Shown one piece after another: positions 26,875-34,869 of a stretch of DNA of 64,000 bases. Below the pieces are notes generated by a model that saw only the letters and a program-made list of their open reading frames with translations, searched no databases and was not told where the DNA came from. A program made the translations under genes and the position numbers. The stretch is from contig CATKYJ010000002.1 in NCBI GenBank assembly GCA_949840885.1, forward strand, positions 78,115 to 142,114, given 5' to 3'. This DNA is from an uncultured Acetatifactor sp. (lineage in GTDB: Bacteria > Bacillota > Clostridia > Lachnospirales > Lachnospiraceae). Numbering within the stretch: position 1 is the stretch's first letter; every line of letters starts with the position of its first letter.

Positions 26875-27430
26875 ATTCCTCCTTCAATGACTTTCGCAGC
26901 AGCTCCCTCCCCCTGGTCAGCTGGGAAGTGACTGTGGAATCTCCCCTGCCTGTTATCCGGGCGATCTCCTTTATGGAAAGTTCCTCGTAGTAAAAAAGGT
27001 GGATCACGTCCCGGTATTTCTCAGGCAGCGACATCACTGCCTGAAGCAGACGGGTTCTGGCCTCCTGTCTGAAAAAACATTCCTCCGGCTCCCGGGCCTC
27101 TGTGCGGGCGTCCGCCTGAGGCTCTGCCGCCTGAGCCCAGATGCCATCCTCTGCGGGCTCCCCCTCTGGCCAGGATGTCCGGTGCCGCCTCCATGCGCTG
27201 CGCCAGAGCTTTCTGCAGCCATTTAATGTGACTTTCAAAAACCAGGCCTTTTCGTGCTCCGGACTCTGAAAGGTCTGCGGCTTCTTCAGGTACTGGTAAA
27301 AGACCTCCTGAACCACATCCTCCGCGTCTTGCACATTCTGGAGACGCAGATAGCTAAGCTTGAACAGCATGTCACTGTAGGTATCAATCTTCAGTTGTAA
27401 TTCCCTGTCATTCATGCCTGCATTTGCCAT
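26861..27430 (-). CDS. ECF-type RNA polymerase sigma factor
   Basis: The protein is 189 aa. Region 2 (residues about 10-75: LFKLSYLRLQNVQDAEDVVQEVF, an aromatic-rich strand) and region 4 (about 135-185: DVIHLFYYEELSIKEIARI, then STVTSQLTRGRELL) are clear. The linker between them is longer than usual and Ala/Glu/Pro-rich (about residues 85-125). The start at 27430 lacks a good ribosome binding site; residue 6 (27415) is an alternative. It heads the operon with the anti-sigma-like protein and pseudo-receiver regulator, and probably drives its own promoter. Confidence 0.92.
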   Translation of the reverse strand: MANAGMNDRELQLKIDTYSDMLFKLSYLRLQNVQDAEDVVQEVFYQYLKKPQTFQSPEHEKAWFLKVTLNGCRKLWRSAWRRHRTSWPEGEPAEDGIWAQAAEPQADARTEAREPEECFFRQEARTRLLQAVMSLPEKYRDVIHLFYYEELSIKEIARITGRGDSTVTSQLTRGRELLRKSLKEEYDFG

Positions 27431-27679
27431 ACCGGTTCTGCGCTAAGCCTTTTCTTCAGAATGTTTTTCCATTCTACTAATAATATCCCATAGCATATCG
27501 TTTTACTGCATTTATTGTAAATTATGTTTGTATCAAAGTTGCATAAATCTTTTAAAAATTTACGCATTCGCCAAAATTTATCTCCATCCATAAGAATAGA
27601 GAGTGTTTTCACACTCCCTATTAATATAGACTCTATTTTGTTTCAAAAAGTTTCAAAAAATCCAAAAAAGTTTTTAAAA
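27431..27679. other. AT-rich intergenic region
   Basis: About 250 nt, markedly more AT-rich than its surroundings, between the sigma gene start and the AI-2E transporter stop. It contains GAGTGT-tttc-ACACTC (27601-27616), with no T-run, and A/T tracts (27640-27680). No gene is evident. It presumably holds the sigma operon promoter, but I see no confident -35/-10 pair. Confidence 0.4.
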
Positions 27680-28873
27680 TCATTCCTCTCTGTTCAGCCT
27701 CTTCGCCGTCTCCTCATTGCGCCGGTTCATCTCCTCCACCTCGGACATATCCCCTTTCTCCAGCCTGCGGAACCGGTTGATGCCGGCCATTAAGATCAAT
27801 ACACTGTTCTTCGTGGTGTCAAAGGCACCCTCCTCGTACAGGGAATAGACCAGCAGCCCCAGGGGCACTGCCAGGATCATCCCCAGAACGCCGCCCAGCT
27901 TGTAACCCACAAAGAGCAGGAAAAGGGTGGGCAGCGGCGGCACCCCGATGGAATCCCCCACGATTTTCGGCTGAATCAATTGTCTCGCCAGCTGCCCCAC
28001 GCCCCAGATGACCAATAGGCCAATGGCTGTCTTATAGTCCGCGGTAAGGATTTTTACCACCGCCCAGGGAATCAGTGCCGTTCCCGTGCCCAGAAACGGC
28101 AGGAAATCCAGGAATGCAATGCCTAAGGCTATCAGGCCGAAATAATCTACCCGCAGAATTCCAAGACCGATCAACAGCAGAAAATACATCCACACTTCGA
28201 TCTTCAGCTGCGCCTTGAAATATCCCCCCACGGATTTGCCCAGGCTGCGGCGGATGACTCTGTAGCGCATCTGTATGGATGCCGGCGTATATTTTCGGAA
28301 GCAGTCGTTAAGCTGATGCTTCTCCGCCACGAAAAAATAGGCTGAGAGCAGCGCCATGATCACGCCAATGAAGATACCCGGCAAAACCTTGGCCAGATTC
28401 CCCGCCGCCTCAATGGTGGGGGAACCCAGCTTCTCCAGAAGATCCCCCAGGTAGGTATCCAGCTGCAGTTCTTCGCTGTTGCGAAAATCCAGCTGCAGAT
28501 TGCCGGGCAGCCTGGCCAACAGCATGTTCAGCCTCTTTCCGATGCTGATGAAATCAGATTCCATGTTCCCCAGCATTTCCGGCAGGGACTTTAACAGCCC
28601 CGAAACCTGCTGGAACAGCTGAGCACAGATCACATAGATCCCCAGCACCACCAGGGCAATAATGACCACAATGACAAAAGCGCTGCCTGCTTTCCGCTTC
28701 AGTTTTATCTTCTCCTCAAAGAAATGCACCAGCGGCCCTGCGATCAAAGCCACGATCCAGCCTGCCACAAAGGGCATAAAGAAAATGAACATCCTGGGCA
28801 CCACAAACAGAACCGCTGCCAGGATTGCTGCCGCTATCGCCAGGTTTACCACTGCTTTACAGTACTTTTTCAC
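27680..28873 (-). CDS. AI-2E family transporter (PerM-like)
   Basis: The protein is 397 aa. Two N-terminal helices, a third near residue 65, an amphipathic extracytoplasmic region (about 90-150) and then five helices including IALGIAFLDFLPFLGTG and the conserved VGDSIGVPPLPTLF. This is the AI-2E/PerM family, which includes autoinducer-2 exporters, Na/H antiporters and many members of unknown cargo. The start overlaps the engB stop by 4 nt (ATGA), indicating one operon. Confidence 0.9.
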   Translation of the reverse strand: MKKYCKAVVNLAIAAAILAAVLFVVPRMFIFFMPFVAGWIVALIAGPLVHFFEEKIKLKRKAGSAFVIVVIIALVVLGIYVICAQLFQQVSGLLKSLPEMLGNMESDFISIGKRLNMLLARLPGNLQLDFRNSEELQLDTYLGDLLEKLGSPTIEAAGNLAKVLPGIFIGVIMALLSAYFFVAEKHQLNDCFRKYTPASIQMRYRVIRRSLGKSVGGYFKAQLKIEVWMYFLLLIGLGILRVDYFGLIALGIAFLDFLPFLGTGTALIPWAVVKILTADYKTAIGLLVIWGVGQLARQLIQPKIVGDSIGVPPLPTLFLLFVGYKLGGVLGMILAVPLGLLVYSLYEEGAFDTTKNSVLILMAGINRFRRLEKGDMSEVEEMNRRNEETAKRLNREE

Positions 28874-29463
28874 GAATTTTCCTCCAGAACTTTGTCCAAT
28901 ATTGCGTATATCTCCTCACGTCCCTGCTTGGTCTGGGCAGAGAAAGGTATGATGACTGCTCCCTCCCGGGCATTCAGGGTGGTAAGAATCAGGTTCAGCT
29001 GCTTTTGAACCTGACTTTTCTTTATCTTGTCCAGCTTTGTGGCTATAATCACAGGCTGGTAACCATTATGCAGGATCCAGTCGTACATCATGCAGTCGTT
29101 CTCCGATGGCTGGTGGCGGATATCAATGAGGTGGAACACCAGCTTTAACTGTCCGGACTTGTGCAGATAGTTTTCCACCATCTTGCCCCACTGCTCCTTG
29201 ACTTTCACGCTGGCATTGGCGTAGCCGTATCCCGGCAGATCCACAAAATAAAGGGCGCTGTTTATATTATAGAAATTGATGGTCTGTGTCTTACCCGGCT
29301 GGGAACTGGTCCTGGCAAGGGATTTACGGTTCATCAGCGCATTGATCAGAGAGGATTTCCCCACATTGCTCTTCCCCGCAAAGGCCACCTCCGGCAGCTG
29401 ATTGTCCGGAATTTTGCTTGTAATGCCGCATACCGTCTCCAGACTGACATTTTTTATCACCAT
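28870..29463 (-). CDS. engB: Ribosome biogenesis GTPase EngB (YsxC/YihA)
   Basis: The protein is 197 aa. P-loop GKSNVGKSSL, G2 region SQPGKTQTINFY, G3 DLPGYGYA and G4 TKLDK are all present. It helps assemble the large ribosomal subunit. The ATG at 29463 is preferred over the GTG at 29472 because AAGGAA lies 9 nt upstream of the ATG and directly against the GTG. engB next to the clp genes is common in Firmicutes. A terminator separates it from clpX. Confidence 0.95.
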   Translation of the reverse strand: MVIKNVSLETVCGITSKIPDNQLPEVAFAGKSNVGKSSLINALMNRKSLARTSSQPGKTQTINFYNINSALYFVDLPGYGYANASVKVKEQWGKMVENYLHKSGQLKLVFHLIDIRHQPSENDCMMYDWILHNGYQPVIIATKLDKIKKSQVQKQLNLILTTLNAREGAVIIPFSAQTKQGREEIYAILDKVLEENS

Positions 29464-29511
29464 ACTGTTCACTTCCTTTTCCAGGTATCCTCAAATTTCC
29501 AGGTATCTTTT

Positions 29512-29540
29512 AAAAAACGCCGTCACGGGGACGGCGTTTT
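29512..29540 (-). terminator. Rho-independent terminator after clpX
   Basis: A perfect 10-bp stem, AAAACGCCGT (29514-29523) with ACGGCGTTTT (29531-29540), followed by T residues on the minus strand. It ends the clpX transcript about 40 nt after the stop; engB must then read through or have its own promoter. Confidence 0.88.
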
Positions 29541-29576
29541 CCTTGGAATACTCTTCCATGGAATGCTTTTCTTCCA

Positions 29577-30848
29577 TTACATCGCTTTATCCAGACTTCT
29601 ATGGTCATTCTTGTGGAAGATCAGGGGAGCATCGCCCTCCTCCACCGTCTCTTTGGTGATGACGCATTCCTCAATGGACTCGTCAGAGGGAATCTGGTAC
29701 ATGGTATCCATCAGGATATTCTCCATAATGGAGCGAAGCCCTCTGGCTCCTGTCTTGCGCTCAAACGCCTTGGAAGCAATGGCCTTTATGGCCTCTTCGT
29801 CAAAGTTGAGTTCCACCTCGTCCATGTCGAAGAGCTTCTTGTACTGCTTGATCAGCGCGTTCTTGGGCTCCTTGAGGATACGCACCAGCGCTTCCTTGTC
29901 AAGGCCTTTCAGGGAGACCGTAATGGGCACGCGGCCCACGAACTCGGGGATCAGCCCGAACTTCACCAGATCCTGGGGCGTCACTTCCTGGAGCAGATCG
30001 TCCAGTTCCTTGGTGTTCTTCTGAGTGACTTCCGTGTTGAAGCCAATGGCCTTGCGATCCAGCCTGGCCTCCACAATCTTCTCCAGCCCGTCAAAAGCGC
30101 CGCCGCAGATAAACAGGATGTTGGAGGTATCAACGGAAATCAGCTCCTGATGGGGATGCTTTCTGCCTCCCTGGGGAGGCACATTGGCTACGGTTCCCTC
30201 CACAATCTTAAGGAGCGCCTGCTGAACGCCCTCACCTGACACGTCACGGGTGATGGAGACATTCTCGCCTTTTTTGGTAATCTTGTCAATCTCATCAATG
30301 TAGATAATGCCATACTGGGCGCGCTCCACATCATAGTCCGCCGCCAGAATCAGCTTTAACAGGATATTCTCCACATCCTCGCCCACGTATCCGGCCTCGG
30401 TAAGCGTGGTGGCATCCGCAATGGCAAAAGGCACATTGATAATCTTTGCCAGCGTCTGGGCCAGATAGGTCTTGCCCGAGCCCGTAGGCCCCACCATGAT
30501 GATATTGCTCTTCTGCAGTTCCACATCGTCCAAATCCCTGGGCGCCGTTACTCTCTTGTAATGGTTGTAGACAGCCACGGAGAGCACTTTCTTGGCCTCC
30601 TCCTGCCCCACCACATATTCATCCAGAAATCTTTTAATCTCCACAGGCTTCAGGAGATTGATATCGGGACGAACGGATTCTTCCTCTTCCTCCTCTTGCA
30701 GCTCTTCCTCCAAAATATCCGCACAGATGTCCACACAGTCATCACAAATATAGACCCCCGAGGGGCCTGCAATCAACTTGCGGACCTGGTTCTGGGTCTT
30801 ATTGCAGAAAGAGCATCTGATATCGCTTCCGATCATTTTTCCAGCCAT
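29577..30848 (-). CDS. clpX: ATP-dependent Clp protease ATP-binding subunit ClpX
   Basis: AAA+ unfoldase that feeds substrates to ClpP. The N-terminal zinc finger has CSFC and CDDC, Walker A is GPTGSGKT, Walker B is IIYIDEID, and the sensor-2 region is [10 protein letters not shown]. The ClpP-contacting IGF loop is present (KAIGFNTEV). At 423 aa it is normal. The start follows TAGGAGAAG. It lies downstream of clpP with a large hairpin between. Confidence 0.97.
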   Translation of the reverse strand: MAGKMIGSDIRCSFCNKTQNQVRKLIAGPSGVYICDDCVDICADILEEELQEEEEEESVRPDINLLKPVEIKRFLDEYVVGQEEAKKVLSVAVYNHYKRVTAPRDLDDVELQKSNIIMVGPTGSGKTYLAQTLAKIINVPFAIADATTLTEAGYVGEDVENILLKLILAADYDVERAQYGIIYIDEIDKITKKGENVSITRDVSGEGVQQALLKIVEGTVANVPPQGGRKHPHQELISVDTSNILFICGGAFDGLEKIVEARLDRKAIGFNTEVTQKNTKELDDLLQEVTPQDLVKFGLIPEFVGRVPITVSLKGLDKEALVRILKEPKNALIKQYKKLFDMDEVELNFDEEAIKAIASKAFERKTGARGLRSIMENILMDTMYQIPSDESIEECVITKETVEEGDAPLIFHKNDHRSLDKAM

Positions 30849-30867
30849 TCTCTTCTCCTACTATTTT

Positions 30868-30928
30868 ACGAAAGGCCGCCAGAATTTCCCAGGCCGGCTA
30901 AGCCAGAATATAGCTGGCGGTCTTTCGT
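30868..30928 (-). other. Large hairpin between clpP and clpX
   Basis: ACGAAAGGCCGCCAG (30868-30882) pairs with CTGGCGGTCTTTCGT (30914-30928), a 15-bp stem with one G-U pair and a 31-nt loop that has its own pairing potential. No T-run follows. It may tune clpX expression relative to clpP; that is inference. Confidence 0.5.
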
Positions 30929-30985
30929 CATACATTACTGCAGTTCTATTCGACATGCAGTATAAATACCTGAACTGCGCAGGAC

Positions 30986-31585
30986 TTATTTCTCGCTCTG
31001 CGCGGCATGGGAGCTGATGACCATGTCTACGATTCCGTAATCCTTTGCCTCCTGGGCGCTCATCCAGTTGTCGCGCTCAGTGTCGGAACATATGGTCTCA
31101 TAGTCCCTGCCTGTATTCTCCGCAAGGATATGGTTCAGCTTCTCCCTTGTCTTTAAGATATGCTTTGCGGCGATGTCGATCTCTGTAGCCTGGCCCTGGG
31201 TTCCCCCTGCAGGCTGGTGGATCATGATCTCCGCATTGGGTAGGGCATAACGCTTTCCCTTAGCGCCGCCGGCGAGCAGGAAAGAACCCATGCTGGCCGC
31301 CATGCCGATACATACCGTGGACACATCGCACTTGATATAATGCATGGTGTCATAGATCGCCATGCCAGCCGTGATGACGCCCCCGGGGCTGTTGATATAC
31401 AGATGGATGTCCTTTTCGGGATCCTCCGCCTCCAGAAACAGAAGCTGGGCCACCACAACGCTGGCGGAGGCATCGTTTACCTCTTCCCCCAGCATAATGA
31501 TCCTGTCTTTCAGCAATCTGGAATAAATATCATAAGACCGCTCGCCTCTGCTGGTCTGTTCAATGACATAAGGCACTAAACTCAT
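30986..31585 (-). CDS. clpP: ATP-dependent Clp protease proteolytic subunit
   Basis: The protein is 199 aa. The catalytic triad is Ser98 (GMAASMGSF), His123 (MIHQPAGG) and Asp172. The N-terminal axial loop begins [21 protein letters not shown]. It forms the tetradecameric chamber used by ClpX. AAGGAGG lies before the ATG. The order tig-clpP-clpX is conserved in many bacteria. Confidence 0.97.
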   Translation of the reverse strand: MSLVPYVIEQTSRGERSYDIYSRLLKDRIIMLGEEVNDASASVVVAQLLFLEAEDPEKDIHLYINSPGGVITAGMAIYDTMHYIKCDVSTVCIGMAASMGSFLLAGGAKGKRYALPNAEIMIHQPAGGTQGQATEIDIAAKHILKTREKLNHILAENTGRDYETICSDTERDNWMSAQEAKDYGIVDMVISSHAAQSEK

Positions 31586-31618
31586 ATTAAAACCTCCTTA
31601 TTGAAATCGCTGCGCGGT

Positions 31619-31675
31619 GGCACAAATTGCCGTGATCGGCACAAATTGTCGTGATCGGCACAAATTGCCGTGGCC
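31619..31675. repeat. Three 19-bp tandem repeats
   Basis: GGCACAAATTGCCGTGATC and two variants (31619-31637, 31638-31656, 31657-31675), then a partial GGCAATTG. Each unit contains the small palindrome-like GGCAcaaaTTGCC. It lies just downstream of the large inverted repeat in the tig-clpP gap, reading in the minus direction. Confidence 0.85.
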
Positions 31676-31683
31676 GGCAATTG

Positions 31684-31776
31684 GGTAAAGTCCTTTAAGC
31701 GCATGCCTCACGAGAGGAACTTTCATTCGAAAGTGCGCTGATGAAAGTTCCTCTCGTGCGCCTTTGGGACTTTACC
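31684..31776. repeat. Long perfect nested inverted repeat between tig and clpP
   Basis: The inner arms CACGAGAGGAACTTTCAT (31709-31726) and ATGAAAGTTCCTCTCGTG (31741-31758) are an 18-bp perfect match. The outer arms GGTAAAGTCC (31684-31693) and GGACTTTACC (31767-31776) add 10 bp. There is no T-run on either side, so it is not a standard terminator. It could be a REP-like mobile or mRNA-stabilising element. Confidence 0.85.
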
Positions 31777-31800
31777 GTCCACCGATAATTTCCCCAAAAA

Positions 31801-33090
31801 TTACTCCTCCTGCGCGTTCTCCACCACGAAGTCCACCGCTTTTCTGACCCGGATATCCTCCGTGACCTGCTTCCTGCCGTTCTCGCCCAGAAGCTCCAGC
31901 ACTTTATCAGGCTCCATCTGGTAGACTTCGCCCATGGTCTTTAACTCCTGAGCCATTTCCTCATCGGTAACCTGAATGTCCTCCGCGGCTGCCACTGCCT
32001 CCAGCACCAGTCTGGACTGGATCTTCTTCATGACCTGAGGCTTCACCTGCTCCAACAGCATCTCGTTGGTCATGCCGGTGAACTGCATGTACTGCTCCAT
32101 GCTGATGCCCTGGGACTGCATCCTCTGGGCATATTCCTGTACTGTCTGTCTCTGCTGGGTCTCGATCATAGCCTCGGGAATGTCCATTTTGGCATCGGCA
32201 ATGATGGCATCAATGACCGCGTCCTCTTTGACGGCCTTGGCCTCGTCTGTCTTGCGCTTCTCAATCTTCTTCCTGATCTCTTCCTTATATTCCTCTACGG
32301 TATCGCTCTCCTCAGAGATTTCGCCAACGAAATCATCATCAAGTTCAGGAAGCTGCTTCTCCTGCAGCCGCTTCACCGTGCACTTGAACACGGCCGCCTT
32401 GCCCGCCAGTTCCTCCGCCTGATAGTCCTCCGGGAACGTCACGTTTACATCTGTTTCCACTTCCAGCTCGGCTCCGATCAGCTCCTCCTCAAAGCCCGGG
32501 ATGAAAGCATGGGAGCCAATGGTCAGCGGATAGTCCGTCCCCTTGCCGCCCTCAAAGGCCACCCCGTCCACAAAGCCCTCGAAGTCAATGGTAGCGATAT
32601 CGCCGTCCTTTACAGGCCTGTCCGTGACATCCACGGTTCTGGAGTTCTTGTCCCTCTCCTTGTCGATTTCTGCAGTGATCTCTTCCTCTGTCACTTCCAC
32701 ATCGGCCTTGTCCACCTTGACGCCCTTGTACTGTCCCAACTCCACAGAGGGCTTCAGGGCCACCTCCGCGGTAATGATAAAGGGCTTTCCCGCCTCCAGC
32801 TGCTCCACATCGATCCTGGGGCTGGACACGATCTCCTCTTCGCACTCGTCATAGGCCTTTTCATAGGCATCGGGAATCAATGCGTTGGCTGCGTCTTCAT
32901 AGAATACCTCTTTGCCGTATATCTGCTCGATCATCTTGCGGGGAGCTTTGCCCTTGCGGAAGCCCGGAACATTGATACGGTTCTTGTTCTTCTGATATGC
33001 GCCCTCGATTGCTTTTTCCAGCTCCTCGGCAGGCACTTCTATCGTCAGCTTTGCCATGTTGTTCTCTAATTTCTCTACCTGTAAACTCAT
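31801..33090 (-). CDS. tig: Trigger factor (ribosome-associated chaperone and peptidyl-prolyl isomerase)
   Basis: The protein is 429 aa. The N-terminal ribosome-binding signature is VPGFRKGKAPRKMIEQIYG, the FKBP-type PPIase domain lies near residues 150-245 (VKDGDIATIDFEGFVDG), and the C-terminal domain is helical and acidic. It binds nascent chains at the tunnel exit. AAGGAGG lies about 14 nt before the ATG, and a good promoter lies upstream. It heads the tig-clpP-clpX group. Confidence 0.97.
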   Translation of the reverse strand: MSLQVEKLENNMAKLTIEVPAEELEKAIEGAYQKNKNRINVPGFRKGKAPRKMIEQIYGKEVFYEDAANALIPDAYEKAYDECEEEIVSSPRIDVEQLEAGKPFIITAEVALKPSVELGQYKGVKVDKADVEVTEEEITAEIDKERDKNSRTVDVTDRPVKDGDIATIDFEGFVDGVAFEGGKGTDYPLTIGSHAFIPGFEEELIGAELEVETDVNVTFPEDYQAEELAGKAAVFKCTVKRLQEKQLPELDDDFVGEISEESDTVEEYKEEIRKKIEKRKTDEAKAVKEDAVIDAIIADAKMDIPEAMIETQQRQTVQEYAQRMQSQGISMEQYMQFTGMTNEMLLEQVKPQVMKKIQSRLVLEAVAAAEDIQVTDEEMAQELKTMGEVYQMEPDKVLELLGENGRKQVTEDIRVRKAVDFVVENAQEE

Positions 33091-33154
33091 TTTTCTACGT
33101 TTCCTCCTTCAATCGCCTGGCCTACGCAGCAGACGCACTCACAGTCATTAACAG

Positions 33155-33183
33155 ATTATAACATACGGAAGTTCAAAATACAA
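33155..33183 (-). promoter_or_regulatory. Promoter of tig
   Basis: On the minus strand: TTGTAT (33178-33183), a 17-nt spacer and a perfect TATAAT (33155-33160), about 65 nt before the tig start. Confidence 0.75.
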
Positions 33184-33225
33184 ATGTTTTTGTTCTTTTC
33201 TTCTGGCTTATTTCTTATTTATTTC

Positions 33226-34638
33226 TTAAAAATCGGTAAAATGGTCTGCTATGATCAGGATGCGGCCTGCCTGCCTTTCCTGAATATAACGTCCGGCCCT
33301 TTCCCTGGTCTCCGGATCCATCCCCGAAAAAGGCTCATCCAAAAAGACGCAGGCCGAATCGGCCTCCATGGCGCGGACAATGGCCACCCTGCGCCGCATG
33401 CCGCCGCTGAGCTGTCTGCATGGCTTGTCAAAATCCTCCCGCTCCAACAGCAGACCCAGCGCCTCTTCTGCTCCTTTCCGGTCTCCCGTGACCAGCTCCA
33501 CGTTTTTCACAGCACTGTAGTCATCACAGAGCCTGTCCTCCTGAAAAGTCATGCTGCACCGGGAGGGGACAGAAACCTGCCCGCTGTCCGGCATAACCAA
33601 TCGGGCCAGGATATGGAGCAGGGTCGTCTTGCCGCTGCCGGAGGGACTGGTCAGGTAATAAGTCCCTCCGGATTCATAGACCGTGCTTAGCCTGTCTATG
33701 ACTGTCCGGCCATTGTAGGATTTCGTGACTGCCTTAAGCCTTATGGGCATATTCGGACAGGCCGCCTCTCTTTCCCCGGCGCTCTTCTCCCGCACCGTTT
33801 CTTTCGTCCCCCGCGGCTTCCTGCAGACAGGCTCCCAGGCGAGGAAACGCTGCAAAAGCAGCAGAACGGCTTTCTCGAAAAGCAGGCTGAGCCCGATGAC
33901 CACGCCGGTCCATACAAAAATGCCTGCCGTGTCCAGATAGACTTTCGACAGATACAGCCTCTCCCCGATGGAGAAGTCCGGCGTGCCGATTACCTCCGCC
34001 GCCACGCCGGACTTCCAGCACATACCCAGAGAAAGCTTCAGTCCGCTGTACAGGAAAGGCCGAAGCGCCGGACGGAAAATGTAGAAAAAACGATTCCAAA
34101 GGGGCAACCGGAACACCTGTGCCATTTCCAGCATTCCTCTGTCCATGCTCTTCATGCCCTCTAAGAGATTGATATACAGATTCGGCAGCACCACCATAAA
34201 GCATACCGCCACCGCCAGAAAGGAGGAGCCCCACCAGATCAGCAAAAGCACCGCAAAGGATGCCACGGGAACCGCTTTCATCAATGTCATCACCGGGGAC
34301 AGAACCTCCTCCACCCAGGGATATCGCCGGCTGCCAAAAGCCAGGAGAACCGCCCCTGCGAAACCTGCTGCGAAACCAAGCCCGATGCGCAGGAAGCTCT
34401 TTCCCACGGTCAGATAGAAGCCGACGCTGCCAAGCAAAGACACAAGCTCTCTGGCCGTCTCCAAAGGCGTGGTCAGCAAAATCTTGTTGTCCACAGCAAG
34501 CGCCAGGATATGCCACAGGACAATCCAGCCCGTTACTATGATGTACTTTCTGTATTTTCTATATTTCCCTGCTTTTCTGTTATCTTTAATGTTCCTGTTC
34601 CCTTTCTGTTTCAAATGTGCCTCTTTTATATGATGCAC
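33226..34638 (-). CDS. Fused ABC transporter permease-ATPase (SsuC/SsuB-like)
   Basis: The protein is 470 aa. Residues about 30-285 are an SsuC/TauC-type permease with 5-6 helices and the ATPase-coupling segment EMAQVFRLPLWNRFFYIF. Residues about 305-470 are an ATPase domain: Walker A SPSGSGKTT, Q-loop FQEDRL, signature LSGGMRRRVAI, Walker B CVFLDEPFSGMD, and an H-loop IIADHF. It ends 4 residues after the H-loop, so the ATPase is shorter (about 165 aa) than usual (about 240). The two functions are usually separate genes. A GTG start at 34638 is weakly supported; a TTG at 34614 has AAGAGG upstream. The substrate is unknown; the family handles sulfonates, nitrate or thiamine precursors. Confidence 0.88.
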   Translation of the reverse strand: MHHIKEAHLKQKGNRNIKDNRKAGKYRKYRKYIIVTGWIVLWHILALAVDNKILLTTPLETARELVSLLGSVGFYLTVGKSFLRIGLGFAAGFAGAVLLAFGSRRYPWVEEVLSPVMTLMKAVPVASFAVLLLIWWGSSFLAVAVCFMVVLPNLYINLLEGMKSMDRGMLEMAQVFRLPLWNRFFYIFRPALRPFLYSGLKLSLGMCWKSGVAAEVIGTPDFSIGERLYLSKVYLDTAGIFVWTGVVIGLSLLFEKAVLLLLQRFLAWEPVCRKPRGTKETVREKSAGEREAACPNMPIRLKAVTKSYNGRTVIDRLSTVYESGGTYYLTSPSGSGKTTLLHILARLVMPDSGQVSVPSRCSMTFQEDRLCDDYSAVKNVELVTGDRKGAEEALGLLLEREDFDKPCRQLSGGMRRRVAIVRAMEADSACVFLDEPFSGMDPETRERAGRYIQERQAGRILIIADHFTDF

Positions 34639-34677
34639 TTCTTGATGGAGCGCATATCTCTTAAAGAATTTTTCTGT

Positions 34678-34737
34678 AAAAGTTTCTTCTATAAAAGTTT
34701 CTTCTATAAAAGTTTCTTCTATAAAAGTTTCTTCTAT
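34678..34737. repeat. Four perfect 15-bp tandem repeats
   Basis: AAAAGTTTCTTCTAT is repeated four times without a mismatch, with partial copies at both flanks (TTTCTGTA before, AAAATG after). It sits in the 231-nt gap between the solute-binding lipoprotein gene and the fused permease-ATPase, about 40 nt upstream of the latter's start, where it could affect its translation. Confidence 0.95.
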
Positions 34738-34869
34738 AAAATGTCTGCTCTGTGCTTACGAGCGGTAAAGTTTGCCATCGGTTTATAGTATCTGGCGTTC
34801 GCGGGTCGGGTATCATAGAAGAAGAGCATTCCTTGGAAAAAAGCCCTCCATGGCAAATGTCAGCGGCTG

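Noticed and set aside
31619..31675. CRISPR-like array
   Set aside because: The 19-bp units are head to tail without spacers and there are no cas genes.
34678..34737. Origin-type iterons
   Set aside because: Only four 15-bp copies, with no replication gene or AT-rich unwinding region beside them.
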